In this document: positions 17,164-28,200 of the stretch, one piece after another
Position numbering within the stretch: the first letter of the stretch is position 1
How the letters are laid out: each line of letters begins with the position of its first letter
Source of the DNA: Pseudomonadales bacterium
GTDB taxonomy: Bacteria; Pseudomonadota; Gammaproteobacteria; Pseudomonadales; Ketobacteraceae
Assembly: GCA_002701845.1 (NCBI GenBank)
Contig: NZXG01000031.1
Location: forward strand, 1 to 64,000
Reading direction: 5' to 3'
DNA: 64,000 nucleotides
Position numbers and translations under genes: made by a program
Notes under the pieces: model-generated
Told to the model about the DNA's origin: nothing
Seen by the model: the letters and a program-made list of their open reading frames with translations, nothing else
The model's database searches: none

Positions 17164-18947
17164 CGCTTTAACTCCCCCTCGCTGTTGCTGAGCCGGACAA
17201 TTAACCGGGTAAATGAATTCAAACTGCAATACAGTGCCAGGAACCGTTCCAGCACGCTGGCGAACAGATAAGGTGAGCCGCCGGCCACCAGCCGTGGGTC
17301 GAATTCCATCTCCACCTGAGTGCCACGACACAAAGCCGTGCCCCGCCCCGCCTTGATGGGTGCCATTACCGGGCGGGTATCAATGCGGCGGATGGAATCA
17401 ATCATTTTACGGGTACTGTCGGCGTTACGAAAATTGTAGAGCCTCAGGATCTCTTTTAAACTTGCCCCATCCTGATCGCCGGTCAGTGACAAATGATTCA
17501 GGTTCAAATGAGAGATCAAGCGCCAGTAGGCCCGGTTACGCAGCGGCGGCCGCAGGGTCTGGGTGGGTGGCGTCACGCAATGAATGGACGCCACCGGGGC
17601 ATCCCCCTCCACCATATTCAGTCGCGGCTGGTTAGTGCCGGCGGGTAACTTGGCCGGCAGATTGCGATTGAAACAGGTCAGCCGCAGGTCCAGGGTTTCC
17701 GCGCTGGGCACGGTGGGATCGAATTCCAGATCCACCATGCTGAGATGCAACTCGGAGGCCTCTTCATTGCGGTTCTCCCCTTCGATGACGGATTCCCGCC
17801 GTGAGAACCAATAAGTGCCGTGATTGCGTTCCGTATGTCGATGCTGGATACCGTAAAATGGGGTGTATTCAAAGCGCCGGCCGGTGGCATCGGAGGCATT
17901 CACCTGATCAATAGAGTAGATCTCCAGGGCACCGGTGCGGCGGCCGTCGGCAATCACCCGGTATTCGGAACGACTGTGATCCGGGGCAATGGGGTCCGCC
18001 GTATAGGAAAACAGATTCACCGCCGGCGTGCAGCCCAGCAGGAAAACACTGGCATTGATGTAATGCTCCAGTTCCGAGTCCGCTTCCCGCAGGTAAATAT
18101 ACAGATGCAGCTCATCCTTCACCGCCGCGGGCAGGCGGGACAGATCCACATCCACAAACAAAAATTTTTGCGGAAAGACAAAGTACTCCGTCAGCAAGCG
18201 GTAGCCTTCAAAGGCATTGGCCGGATAAGGTAACAGGCCTTCCTCGAGGCCGAACCCAACCGGTTCGATGATATCCGGCTGGCGAATCAGGGGCTGGCCA
18301 TCGGTTTCCCCGGTGGCCAGCACCACTTTGGCGGCGCCGTTCAGCAAATGCTCGTATAAAGGATAAATATGCTTGGCCTGACCCCGCAAAAAAAACCGGA
18401 CTTTGCCTGGCTGCAGTTCCGTCATACTGAGCCCCGGCGAGAGGGTTTTCAATACAATCTTCAATACGCCGTCACCACTGATGCGGTCCGCGGCCGGCGC
18501 CACAAAGGGCCGCGCCATCAGCTGGGCCGAATCCACTTTCAGCGGGGCAATTTGCACCGGATAGCAGGTGCTAAAGCGGCAGCTCTCACCGCCGAACGTA
18601 TCCGTGTCCAGTTCGGTTTGCGGCGGCATGGTGACGCATTCATCCAGCGCCTCCGCTGCCTGAAACTGGACGATACTCATGGACGGAATGGGCCGCTGGT
18701 AGTGGGGATAGAGGGTACCCAACACACCATCGGTAAGCTCTGGAAAATCATCCCCCAACTTGTCCTGGATGCGGGCGTTGAGTAACGCCACGCCGTCCAG
18801 CAGGCGCTCCACGAAAGGATCTTCCGGGCGCTCATCGGAAATGCGCAACCGGCTGCCCACCTTGGAGTGGCGGTGGGCGAATTCGGACATGGCCTTCTGT
18901 AAAAAGGCCAACTCCTTTTCGTAGTGATTTAGCAGTTCATCACTCAT
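17127..18947 (-). CDS. tssF: TssF baseplate protein
   Basis: The 606-aa TssF is the main wedge protein of the T6SS baseplate. It has the family N-terminus LLNHYEKELAFLQKAMSEFAHRHSKVG, followed by DPFVERLLDGVALLNARIQDKLGDDFPELTDGVL. The size matches the usual 580-620 aa. Its ATG overlaps the tssE stop (ATGA), and its end overlaps tssG, so the three are translationally coupled. No anomalies seen. Confidence 0.97.
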   Translation of the reverse strand: MSDELLNHYEKELAFLQKAMSEFAHRHSKVGSRLRISDERPEDPFVERLLDGVALLNARIQDKLGDDFPELTDGVLGTLYPHYQRPIPSMSIVQFQAAEALDECVTMPPQTELDTDTFGGESCRFSTCYPVQIAPLKVDSAQLMARPFVAPAADRISGDGVLKIVLKTLSPGLSMTELQPGKVRFFLRGQAKHIYPLYEHLLNGAAKVVLATGETDGQPLIRQPDIIEPVGFGLEEGLLPYPANAFEGYRLLTEYFVFPQKFLFVDVDLSRLPAAVKDELHLYIYLREADSELEHYINASVFLLGCTPAVNLFSYTADPIAPDHSRSEYRVIADGRRTGALEIYSIDQVNASDATGRRFEYTPFYGIQHRHTERNHGTYWFSRRESVIEGENRNEEASELHLSMVDLEFDPTVPSAETLDLRLTCFNRNLPAKLPAGTNQPRLNMVEGDAPVASIHCVTPPTQTLRPPLRNRAYWRLISHLNLNHLSLTGDQDGASLKEILRLYNFRNADSTRKMIDSIRRIDTRPVMAPIKAGRGTALCRGTQVEMEFDPRLVAGGSPYLFASVLERFLALYCSLNSFTRLIVRLSNSEGELKRWPPRAGEKALL

Positions 18948-19432
18948 TTAAAGCTCTCCGACACGGTAACCGATCGGGTCACCGGATTGAGGGCGGAATC
19001 AAACACAATTACCTCATCGGCACTCAACGCGTGGAGCGTGGCCTCCACCCGAAACCGGATACTGGGATCTTCCGGATCAAAGCTGGATTCGGTCAGCACT
19101 TTGACGTTGCGAATCCGCGGTTCATAACAACGCACGGTCTGTTCCACCGTGCGGCAGAATTCCTGGCGCGCCTTCTGCGAACTTAGATTGAGCGTGGCGG
19201 CATCGGGCAAGCCATAATTGGGCAGGGCCTGCTGCACCGCGTTCAATTGCTCCGGCGGTGCCACGCAACACTGACGGGTATTGAACAGATCCTCCAGATC
19301 CCGCCGCACACTCTCTTTCAATTGATGCAGTAACAGGTGCTGTGCCCGCTCGCTTTCCACCTGCTCCTGGGGATTGTCATCCAGCAATCGATCCAGCAGG
19401 GGGGCTACCAGCTTTTGATCCTGATCGATCAT
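18944..19432 (-). CDS. tssE: TssE (gp25-like) baseplate protein
   Basis: The 162-aa protein starts MIDQDQKLVAPLLDRLLDD, has the TssE features DLEDLFNTRQ (about 63-72) and NYGLPDAATLNL, and a C-terminal gp25 beta domain (EPRIRNVKVL...FRVEATLHA). TssE joins baseplate wedges and connects the sheath to the baseplate. I chose ATG 19432, two bases after the tssC2 stop; a longer in-frame reading extends through tssC2 and is rejected. The conserved E-P-R motif of gp25 (YEPRI) is intact. Confidence 0.93.
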   Translation of the reverse strand: MIDQDQKLVAPLLDRLLDDNPQEQVESERAQHLLLHQLKESVRRDLEDLFNTRQCCVAPPEQLNAVQQALPNYGLPDAATLNLSSQKARQEFCRTVEQTVRCYEPRIRNVKVLTESSFDPEDPSIRFRVEATLHALSADEVIVFDSALNPVTRSVTVSESFK

Positions 19433-19434
19433 GG

Positions 19435-20907
19435 TTAGCTCCTGGCTCCAATACCGGCCTGGGACAGTTCGGTGGTCAACTTCAGTTCCGACACCAGGTT
19501 TTCCGCCACATAATGGGGTTTCAGGTAAATCACGCAGGTAAACTGACCGGGCCGGCCGGGCATCTCCTTCACTTGCAGTCGGGCATCCCGCAACGGGTAG
19601 CGGGCCCGCATTTCCCAGCTCAGATCGTCGCGCCCGGTGGTGTAATGATTCAGCCACTGGGTGAGCCGGTGTTCGATGTCTTTCTCGGTGGTGTAGGAAC
19701 CCACTTTATCGCGAATCATCACCTTCAGATAATGGGCAAACCGCGACGCACAGAGTACCTGTTGCAGCATGGCGCTGATACGGGCATTGGCCGTGGCGCT
19801 TTTGCTGTCAAAGCGTTTGGCCATATGCAGTGACGGATTGCTGTGGAAGGCCGCCAGGGGCACGCCGTAACACTGACACAGCGTCATAAACCCCAGTTCA
19901 CTGAGTTCCCGTTCGATGCTGTCGGTGATCACCACATCCGTAAGAATATGGTGCGCGCCGGTGCCATCGGGAATGGGCAGCGGCTGGTAACCGGTAACCA
20001 CCCCCCCGGCCAGCTGATCCCGGGGCACACCGCGAATCTGGGCGAACCAACCCACAGTGCCGTATTCCCGAATGATCACACTGGCAAAGGCGAAGGCGGC
20101 ATTGCCCCAGAGATAATCCCCGGGCCGATGGCATTGCTCCTGGAACGGCCACTGCCCGGCGACACTGCGGTGGGGCTGCCGCAGGATGATGCGGGGCAGG
20201 GTCAGGGCCACAAAACGGGCATCCTCCTGCTGACGGAAAGCACGCCATTTGATGTATTCCTGCTGCCGGAATATGGCCTGGAAATTCAGATGGCTGCCCA
20301 GGGTCTGATAATCATCGAGCCCAAACAGTTGCGGTGCCGCGCCACAAATAAAAGGCGCAAACGAGGCCGCGGCAATCTGGGCCAGCCCCTGCAACACTTC
20401 CAGATCATTGTACTTGTGGCCCCGGTAAGGACGGTGACTGACATAATAGTCGCCCACTAACAGCCCATAGGGTTCCCCACCGGGGGTGCCAAATTCGTCA
20501 TTGTAGATGCGCTGGAACAGCTGGCTCTGATCAAATTCCTGGGCCTTGGTGATATCCCGGCACACCTCCCCCCAGCTCACATTCAACAGCCGTAATTTGA
20601 TATCCGGCACCGGATAACTTTCCTGACACAGCTTGTGCAGACTGCGCCAGGAAGCCTCCAGCCGCTGCAGCCGGGGATGATGTAAAATGACATTGACCTG
20701 CTCGGCAATCAGTTCATCCAGCAAGGCAATTTGTTGCGCCAGAAACTGACGCAGCGGCGGCTGACCGGAACCGGGGTTGCCCAGAATCTGCAGCCACAAC
20801 TGCAGGGCGTCGAGGTCATCGTCCGCCTGCAGAAACCTGGCCAGGGGGGATTCCCCGGCGCCGGATTCGGTGGCTTGCAAAACGTCGGCGAAGTCGACCT
20901 CAGTCAT
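19435..20907 (-). CDS. Second TssC-type sheath protein
   Basis: The 490-aa protein is clearly homologous to TssC across its length: RLEASWRSLHKL (about 82-93), then EFDQSQLFQRIYNDEFGTPGG with EPYGLLVGDYYVS, and RQQEYIKWRAFRQQEDARFVALTLPR. It also has the C-terminal handle region YTTEKDIEHRLTQWLNHYTT. It lies directly between canonical tssC and tssE. TssC with TssB forms the contractile sheath. Tandem tssC copies are known in some T6SS lineages; here the second copy is divergent (LSELGFMTLCQCYGVPLAAF replaces the usual sequence), so it may occupy special rings or the baseplate-proximal end. The start at ATG 20907 has a weak ribosome site. Confidence 0.88.
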   Translation of the reverse strand: MTEVDFADVLQATESGAGESPLARFLQADDDLDALQLWLQILGNPGSGQPPLRQFLAQQIALLDELIAEQVNVILHHPRLQRLEASWRSLHKLCQESYPVPDIKLRLLNVSWGEVCRDITKAQEFDQSQLFQRIYNDEFGTPGGEPYGLLVGDYYVSHRPYRGHKYNDLEVLQGLAQIAAASFAPFICGAAPQLFGLDDYQTLGSHLNFQAIFRQQEYIKWRAFRQQEDARFVALTLPRIILRQPHRSVAGQWPFQEQCHRPGDYLWGNAAFAFASVIIREYGTVGWFAQIRGVPRDQLAGGVVTGYQPLPIPDGTGAHHILTDVVITDSIERELSELGFMTLCQCYGVPLAAFHSNPSLHMAKRFDSKSATANARISAMLQQVLCASRFAHYLKVMIRDKVGSYTTEKDIEHRLTQWLNHYTTGRDDLSWEMRARYPLRDARLQVKEMPGRPGQFTCVIYLKPHYVAENLVSELKLTTELSQAGIGARS

Positions 20908-20991
20908 GAGTGAGACAACGGGCCTGGCAGGATGCCACATTCACCGGCATGACCCTGGGCCACACCGGCGAATGCAACACGCTTACCCGCC

Positions 20992-22485
20992 TTAGCCCGC
21001 TTTGGGAATACTGGCCACCATGCGCAGGGAGGTGGTCAGTTCTTCCATCTGCAGCCAGGGGCGCAGATAGGCGACGGCATTGTAAGAACCCGGGGCCCCG
21101 GGGGTTTCCTTCACTTCGATACGCGCTTCCGCCAGGGGATACTTGGCTTTCATTTCGGCGCTGGCATCGGGATTACTGTTGGTGTAGTTGGCAATCCAGC
21201 GATTCAACCACTGTTCGCAATCCTTGGCCTCCATAAAGGAACCGATTTTGTCGCGGGCCATGACCTTGAGGTAATGGGCGATACGACCGGTGGCCATAAT
21301 GTACGGCAGTCGGGCCGAGATAGCCGCGTTGGCGGTGGCGTCGGGATCGTCGTAGACCTTGGGTTTCTGAGCGGTCTGGGCGCCGAAAAACACGGAGTAG
21401 TCAGTGTTTTTGTAATGGCACAACGGCAGGAAGCCCTGGCCGGAGAGTTCCGCTTCCCGACGGTCGGTAATACCGATTTCCGTGGGGCACTTCTGATCCA
21501 CATCGCCGTCGTCGCTCTTGAACAGGTGCGACGGCAAACCTTCCACCTTGCCGCCACCTTCGGCACCACGGATGGCCGTGCACCAACCATTTTCCGAGAA
21601 GGAGCGGGTCAGAGTGGTGCCCATCACATAGGCGGCGTTCATCCAGGTGTACTGGTCGTGACCCACGGCCTTGTGCATTCCGGATTCGTCGGCGTCGAAC
21701 TCTTCGTAATTGAATTCCTCCACCGGCTTGGTGTTGGCGCCATAGGGCAGCCGGGCCAATACCCGGGGCATTACCAGTGACACAAAGCGGGAGTCTTCGC
21801 TGTCGCGGAAGCTGCGCCACTTGATGTATTCCTGGGAGGCGAAGATGCCGGAAAGATCCCGCGGCGTGGACAGTTCAGTGAAATCATCGAAGCCGAACAT
21901 CTGGGCGCCGGCGGCGCTGATAAACGGACAGAAACCGGCGGCCGCCACGTTGGACATATTAGACAGCAGGTCGATGTCTTCCGGATGGTTGGAAAACTCG
22001 TAATCGCCGATCAGAGCCCCATAAGGCTCGCCACCGGCAGTGCCGAATTCCGATTCGTAGATCTTTTTGAAGATCTGACTCTGGTCGAACTCCACCGCTT
22101 TGTCCAGGTCCTTGAACAGCTCCCGCTTGCTGATGTTCAGCATGCGGATTTTCAAACCGGTACCGGTTTCACTATTCATCACCAAATGATGCAGTCCACG
22201 CCAGGAGCCTTCCACTTTCTGCAGTTTTTCATGGTGCATGATGGCCGCCAGTTGTTTGGAGATGGCGCTATCGATTGCGTTAATGGCGTTGTTGATGGTT
22301 TTGGTGAGGTTGCGGTCCCAGGTCACGGTCCCTTTCATCACCTGTTCGGTCAGGTTGGACAACAGATCCTGGGCCTCATCCCGCTCGGTCTGCTTGGTGG
22401 CGCCGATGGCCATCTCCAGCAGACTGGCGGAGGCTTCCGCCGCTTCGGCTTCTGCGCCTTCGGTTTGGGATTGTTCTTCAGCCAT
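20992..22485 (-). CDS. tssC: TssC sheath large subunit
   Basis: The 497-aa TssC/VipB is the canonical large subunit of the contractile sheath: [13 protein letters not shown] (about 97-109), then [21 protein letters not shown] with [32 protein letters not shown], and the C-terminal [20 protein letters not shown]. It directly follows tssB with a one-base TAATG overlap, the standard coupling of the two sheath subunits. Size and motifs are normal. Confidence 0.98.
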   Translation of the reverse strand: MAEEQSQTEGAEAEAAEASASLLEMAIGATKQTERDEAQDLLSNLTEQVMKGTVTWDRNLTKTINNAINAIDSAISKQLAAIMHHEKLQKVEGSWRGLHHLVMNSETGTGLKIRMLNISKRELFKDLDKAVEFDQSQIFKKIYESEFGTAGGEPYGALIGDYEFSNHPEDIDLLSNMSNVAAAGFCPFISAAGAQMFGFDDFTELSTPRDLSGIFASQEYIKWRSFRDSEDSRFVSLVMPRVLARLPYGANTKPVEEFNYEEFDADESGMHKAVGHDQYTWMNAAYVMGTTLTRSFSENGWCTAIRGAEGGGKVEGLPSHLFKSDDGDVDQKCPTEIGITDRREAELSGQGFLPLCHYKNTDYSVFFGAQTAQKPKVYDDPDATANAAISARLPYIMATGRIAHYLKVMARDKIGSFMEAKDCEQWLNRWIANYTNSNPDASAEMKAKYPLAEARIEVKETPGAPGSYNAVAYLRPWLQMEELTTSLRMVASIPKAG

Positions 22486-23003
22486 TATTCTTCTCCCCCT
22501 TCTTTCTTATCCAGGCCCAGCTCCTGGGAAATGGACGTCACTTTATCGGTGTTCTGCAGAATGTCCTCCAGAATACCTTCCAGCTCCTCGGAACGGTCCG
22601 CCTTGCTCATCAGATCCCGCAGTTTGTTGCGGGCTTCCAGCAGCTGCTTCAGAGGTTCCACCTGATTAACAATGGCGGTGGGGTCGAAATCGTCCATGCT
22701 CTTGAAGGAAAGATCCACCGCCATTTCGCTGTCGTCCCCGGCCAGGGTGTTTTCCACCTTCATGTTGACCTTGGGATTGATATTGCCCATGACCTGGTTG
22801 AAGTTATCCCGATCGATGCCGACAAACTTGCGCTCTTTGAGGGACTTCTTGTTGTCGGTATTGTCGCCGGAGTAGTCGCCCATGACTCCCATCACAAAGG
22901 GCAGTTCCTTGGTTTGTTCCGCGCCGCCGGTTTCCACATCATAGGTAATGTGGACGCGGGGCTTGCGAACCCGTTTCAGTTTATCGTGGATACTTTCAGC
23001 CAT
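22485..23003 (-). CDS. tssB: TssB sheath small subunit
   Basis: The 172-aa TssB/VipA pairs with TssC in the contractile sheath. Family landmarks are [18 protein letters not shown] (about 13-30), [28 protein letters not shown], and the C-terminal helix [14 protein letters not shown]. The RBS GGAGGAAAG lies before ATG 23003. It begins the second half of the reverse T6SS run, 122 bp after tssA. Confidence 0.98.
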   Translation of the reverse strand: MAESIHDKLKRVRKPRVHITYDVETGGAEQTKELPFVMGVMGDYSGDNTDNKKSLKERKFVGIDRDNFNQVMGNINPKVNMKVENTLAGDDSEMAVDLSFKSMDDFDPTAIVNQVEPLKQLLEARNKLRDLMSKADRSEELEGILEDILQNTDKVTSISQELGLDKKEGGEE

Positions 23004-23125
23004 GGGTCTTTCCTCCGTTGGAATTCATTGGTGATACTGTCTGCTTTGGCTCCTGTGGAAGCAGATTCTGTTCCAGCCCCACTCAGCCGGCGCTATAGTG
23101 TTAATTATTCACGTTTGCGGAGCCG

Positions 23126-24361
23126 TCACCAGCTCATGCCATTATCGTTATTATCGTTGCTGTCATCGGTGGCCGTGCCGGTGTTGTTGTTTTCGCTGCT
23201 GGTACCGGCGGTGGCCTGGTAGGCCTGGGTTGCGTCCTCCTCCCCTGCGCTGAGCTTAGCACCGGTGAGGTGCTGGTAGAAGGCACGGGCGGTGGGATCC
23301 GGCACCAGCTCCAGAATCAGTTCGTTCATGGGCATGCGGCCCCAGCGCACCAGGCGCTCGATGCCGGTGACCAGGGGCGTGTGGGGTTCAGTGGCGCGAA
23401 AGTAACGGGCCACCTCTTCCAGCCGCCGCAGGGCCTCTTCGCGGCTGGCAATAGGGCCACTGCCACCGGCCGTGGTCACTGTCGGGGCGGGGCTGCCGCC
23501 GGCGCTGGTCCCGGTTTCCACCATGGTCTCCTCCTGGGGCTCCGGCGCAGCGGCCGCCAGTTTGTCTTTAGCCAGGAACCGCACCGCCCGCAGGATTTCC
23601 TCCAGGGTGTCCAGCACCAGGGTGTAGGGGGGCGCGTCGTGGCCGCAGTGTTCCCGCAGGCGCTCGTTCATGGCCTTGAAGTCCGCCGCCGCCTGCTCCA
23701 GGTCCTCCACCAGATTGGGATAAAAGTCCGCGCTGGCTTCCGCCACCGCCGCTTCAATGGCGGAGAGGTTGAATCCCAGGCTGGCTTCTTTTTCTTCCCG
23801 CTGTTCCAGGTCATTGATTTTGGAGGCGTCCCGGGCCTGCTGATACTGCCAGTAGCTGAATTCGCCGAAGGAGGTCTGCGGCGTGATGGGGGCATTGCGC
23901 ATGGGGGCCAGCAGCGTGCCTTCGCCACTGTCGCCGTTCAAACCCGCCAGGGGTGCCACCTTGGTTTCGATGCCGTCCTCGTCGGGCTCCGGATAGAGCC
24001 CGTCCCAGAACTGATCCACCAGCCCCTGTAACAGGGCAAACCCATCCCGCAGACCCGGATGCCCGTGGCGCCGCAACAGCGCCTCCACCAGCCAGCTGGC
24101 CACTTCCAGATCCTTGGCCTGTTCCTGCAATACGCCGGGAGCCAGCTCCAGTATGGGCTGCCAGGCCCCCAATACATTGCCGGCCTCCTCCGGATCAAAC
24201 AGGCTGGCGCGCTCCGCCGCCCGGGCCGCGCCCCGGGCGTCTTTAATCTGATAATAGGGTGAGCTGGGGGAAGAATCCGCCCGCAGGTCCTGACCCTGGG
24301 GCTGATCCCCAGCGATGGGCTGCAGTAATTCGTCGATATTCAGGATCTGAGGCGATACCAT
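23126..24361 (-). CDS. tssA: TssA assembly-chaperone protein
   Basis: The 411-aa protein has the ImpA N-terminal domain of TssA (IDELLQPIAGDQPQGQDLR, then YQIKDARGAARAAER, and VASWLVEALLRRHGHPGLRDGF, GLYPEPDEDG). A linker with Gly/Ala/Thr follows, then a C-terminal helical segment (SREEALRRLEEVARYFRATEPHTPL). TssA organises baseplate docking and sheath-tube polymerisation. The last 35 residues are a low-complexity Asn/Asp/Thr tail. Gaps on both sides (149 bp from tagF, 122 bp to tssB) leave room for separate promoters, though none was identified. Confidence 0.95.
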   Translation of the reverse strand: MVSPQILNIDELLQPIAGDQPQGQDLRADSSPSSPYYQIKDARGAARAAERASLFDPEEAGNVLGAWQPILELAPGVLQEQAKDLEVASWLVEALLRRHGHPGLRDGFALLQGLVDQFWDGLYPEPDEDGIETKVAPLAGLNGDSGEGTLLAPMRNAPITPQTSFGEFSYWQYQQARDASKINDLEQREEKEASLGFNLSAIEAAVAEASADFYPNLVEDLEQAAADFKAMNERLREHCGHDAPPYTLVLDTLEEILRAVRFLAKDKLAAAAPEPQEETMVETGTSAGGSPAPTVTTAGGSGPIASREEALRRLEEVARYFRATEPHTPLVTGIERLVRWGRMPMNELILELVPDPTARAFYQHLTGAKLSAGEEDATQAYQATAGTSSENNNTGTATDDSNDNNDNGMSW

Positions 24362-24510
24362 ACTGGTCCTTAATTAACGCTGTTTTAATCAATTTTTGTG
24401 TGCGTAGCGACCCGGTTGATCTTCCCTATTCTAGCCAAAATCCCTCTCCCTGTTACGGGGTACGCGGTAATTTGCGTAATTTCTCCGCTTCCAACTGCCA
24501 CATCTTACGC

Positions 24511-25236
24511 TTAATCGATACGGTTCCAGCCGTATTCCTGCCACTGGCCGGTAAGCATGGCGCCATAACCCAGCGGGTCCGGCAGCGATTCACTGTGCAA
24601 CAGATGGTCCGGCTGCCCGCCGCCGCCACTGCGAAACCAGAGGCTGAAACTGGCATAGTGCTGACGCAACAGGGCTTCATTTAAGGTCAGGCTCTGTAAA
24701 AATGACACGTCACCCGATTCCGGTTTCACGTCACCGGCCACTGATAGTGACACGCAACTGCCCAACGCCGGTATCTGCGGCGGATGCAAACGCCAGGGCC
24801 GCAATTGAGGCTCCCGCAATGCCGCCAGCACCTCCACCACCGCCTCCACCGTGGGGGATTCTTCCAGGCAGGCCAGGCCAATGGCCTGCAGGCGCTGGAA
24901 CCAGGCCCCGTTGTCACCCAGGGCCGCCGCCAGATTGACGCCTCCGCTCATGGGCAGGGCGATGGTGAGGGGGTAATAGCGCCCCACCCGGTCCACGCTG
25001 GGCAACAAAATGCCCAGCCAGGCGTTGTCATCCACACAACCGGTGGACAGGGCAAACCGCCACAGGGGCGCGTGCAGGTAGCTGTCCAGCCAGTGTTCCC
25101 CCAGCATCTGCCGGCTGCCGGCCAGGGCCCGCTGCAACCACTGATCCCAGCCCTCCACAAAGGGCCGGGGCAGATTGCGCTCGATAAAATCCCCGTACCC
25201 GGGCAGCTTGCCGAAAAAACCAATGTCACTGGCCAT
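24511..25236 (-). CDS. tagF: TagF, T6SS post-translational regulator
   Basis: The 241-aa product begins MASDIGFFGKLPGYGDFIERN, the hallmark of TagF, and continues with FVEGWDQWLQRAL and SVDRVGRYYPLTIALP. TagF represses T6SS firing after translation in other bacteria, acting beside the TagH/Fha pathway. No PppA phosphatase domain is fused. It starts 8 bp after the tssM stop. An in-frame extension to 25263 is less likely. Confidence 0.93.
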   Translation of the reverse strand: MASDIGFFGKLPGYGDFIERNLPRPFVEGWDQWLQRALAGSRQMLGEHWLDSYLHAPLWRFALSTGCVDDNAWLGILLPSVDRVGRYYPLTIALPMSGGVNLAAALGDNGAWFQRLQAIGLACLEESPTVEAVVEVLAALREPQLRPWRLHPPQIPALGSCVSLSVAGDVKPESGDVSFLQSLTLNEALLRQHYASFSLWFRSGGGGQPDHLLHSESLPDPLGYGAMLTGQWQEYGWNRID

Positions 25237-25244
25237 GACGCCCC

Positions 25245-28200
25245 CTACAACCCCTGGGGGCAACGGTAATTGCGGAACAGCGCCAGGTTGAGGCCGCTGA
25301 GCCGGCTGCTGGAGGTAAGCTCATACTGGGCCTCGCGACCGTCGGTATTGAAATTGGCGCGATAGCTGGTGGACCCGGTCTTACGGGCATTGGCATCGTC
25401 CAGCAGCCGGTACCAGGCCCAGGTACCACTGTACTCCCGGCGGTGCAGGGTCTGATTCAGATCCTCAAACAGAATCCGGATCTTGTTATCGCGGCCGGCT
25501 TTCCAACTGGCGGGGTTATTGAGTTTGGGGCCGTGGGTGTAAACAAACCGCTGATCCCCCAGCTGTAGCTCAAAACGCCCCACCGCGGTATCCAGGCTCA
25601 CCGGCCGCAGCCGGAAGTCATAGCCGGGGCTGTCACCACTGCGGTACAGGGCCCGGCGCAGGGCATCGGCGCCCCGCAGTTGCCCCAGACTGGCGTCGGT
25701 GAAGCCCACGCTGATGCCATCCAGGGTCTTGGGATTCCAGTTACGATCCAGGAAGGGTTTGACGTTCTCCGCCACAAAGGCCGCTTCCACGCCGCCAGGT
25801 GCCAGGAACTGGTTGAATTCATCCAGGGTGGCCTCGTTACGGGCCCGACGCAGGGGATACCGGCTGCCCAGGGTGCGCTCGTACACCGCGTACACCTGCT
25901 GATTCCAGGCCCGGTCCAGATGGGCCTTGGTGCGCTGCAGAATCACCTGCCAGCTGTGGTCCGCCAGTTCCGTGAGCCAGGTGCTGACCGGCGCCGGGGT
26001 GTTGGAGGCCAACAGCCGCAGCTTGCGAATGGCATCGGCGCTGTTGCCGGTGAAGCGGGCCTTGGCGGCGGCGAAGGCGGCGGCATCCGGATCCGGCGCC
26101 ACCGTCATGTTATTGAGGTAGCCATGCAGGTCGCGAATGCCCGCCAGGATGTCATTGATGGGGGCCGGCCGTTGTTCGTTCTGGGTGGTGAGCTCGTTGA
26201 TATCCCGGAACGCCACGTCCACCGGAGTGGGGGTCACCACTTTGCTGACCGCCCCCTGCACCGCATCGGTCAGTGCCGCCGGCCCGCCGGGGGGCACCGG
26301 GGGCGTGGGCCAGCCCGGCGTCAACGCGGTGTTGTCCCGGGTCAGACGCAACCAGGCCACCAGGGGCGAGAACGCCGGATCGGCCATTTGCTTGCTGACC
26401 GCAGTGGCCTGGGTCAGATCCTGGAATGGCGCCAGATGCAGTTGTTCCAACAGGCTCTGCCAGCGGCTGCTGTAGTCGTTGAGATAGAGGGCTTCCAGAT
26501 CCTGGGCCAGTTTCTTTTTATCCGCCTCACTGAAATCGTCCACCTCGGCATCACCGAACAGCCAGCGATCCTGTTCCAGTCGTTGCAACAGGGGCGAGTC
26601 AGCGCTGAAATCCAGGGACTTGTAACCGGGTTTACTGTATAGCGCCGGCATCCGCAGGGCTTCCGCACCGGCGCTGTAACCAAACACCGAGGCTGCCTGA
26701 CCCCCCACCTGGGCATACAGGTCCAGCTGCTCGCGGCCCAGGTCGCCGGCTTTGATCTGGCTATACAGACGCTGGGACGCCGGGATCTGTTTCAGCTTGA
26801 GCACCGTGCGATCCACCACCGACTGGTTCAGTTGGATATCACCGGGGCCCCCTTGCAATAGCGTGGTCAGGTGTTGCTGCAGGGCCTCCTGCTTGGCGGC
26901 GGCGCCGGGCAGGCGCTGTTGCCATTGTTCGCCGGTCCATTCCAGCACCACCCGGGCGTCGAACTCCTTGGGCGTTCCCAACATTTTATAAGCACGGAAG
27001 CTGTCCATCAGATTGCCGTCGCTGGCACTCATGTTATTCAGCTTCTGCTCCATAAAATCCAACAGCCGGGGCAACAGTTCCGCCCGTAACGCATTCCGAT
27101 ACAGGCGGTCCGCCGCCTGGTCCACCGACGCGTCATAGAGCCCCACCCCGGACAACCAGGGATGGGCTTCCTGGTTATAAACCTGTGATGCCTGCTGCAG
27201 GGGCGCCAGCACCGGCAGGGTATTCACCGGGTCCCGATCCCGTTCACCCAGGTTGGCCCTGGCGGTCTGATACTGGGCCACCAGGGCTTCCACCTGAGCC
27301 ATATAGTCGTTGTTTCTGCTCAGGGTTACCGACCACACCGCGATCAGACCGATGAACAACAGGCCCAATGCCACGAACACACCACGGCGGAACCACAGCA
27401 GACCGGTTTCCAGTTTTCTGTTGCTGCCCACCAGCTCCTGCTCGGGAAACACCACATCCCGAAACATCCGGTTGATAAAAAAGCTCTTGCCAGTACCCGG
27501 TTGATTGCGCTGTGCTTCCCGCCCCAGACCAAAGTTAGCCGCCACCGCCGTCATCATGCGATCGATGGGCGTGCCTTCCTGGGTACCGCTGCAGAAATAA
27601 ATGCCCCGCAACAGGGGCTGCTCACTATAACGGTTGCCGGCAAAGGCTTCGCTCAGGAAACCCACCAGAATAGGCTTGAGGTTTTCCACCTGCTGGGGAA
27701 AGGCCTGGATCAATGCCCGCTTGGCCGGGTCCCGTTCATTGTGTCCCCGCCACAGCACCCGGTCATTGAGACGGCTGATCAATTGATCCAGTTCCGCCGG
27801 CAACCGGTTCAGTTGCTGCTGGGATTCAATATTAAAGGTGGTGCCCCAGATCTGTTGCCGTTCCGGCTGGGTCAGGTTGGCAAAGAACTCGGTGAAACCC
27901 GCCAGCAGATCGCATTTGGTGATCATCACATAGATGGGAAACTTCACCCCGAAACTTTTCTGCAGCTCGTCGATGCGTTCGCGAATCAGCTTGGCATTGT
28001 AACTGCGCTGGGCCGGTTGCTGGGTCAGCAGATCCTGCACGCTGATGGCAATCAGCGCGCCGTTGATGGGACGCCGGGGCCGATGTTTTTTCAATAGATT
28101 GAGGAAGCCCTGCCAGGCGGAGCTGTCCACGGTTTTGTGGCTGTCCTGGGTGGTGTAACGGCCGGCGGTATCGATCATCACCGCCTCGTTGGTAAACCAC

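Noticed and set aside
24700-24755. GTGACGTG repeats that resemble the hcp activator boxes
   Set aside because: They lie inside the tagF coding sequence and encode two Gly-Asp-Val repeats; the GTGAC-NN-GTCAC palindrome is not formed.
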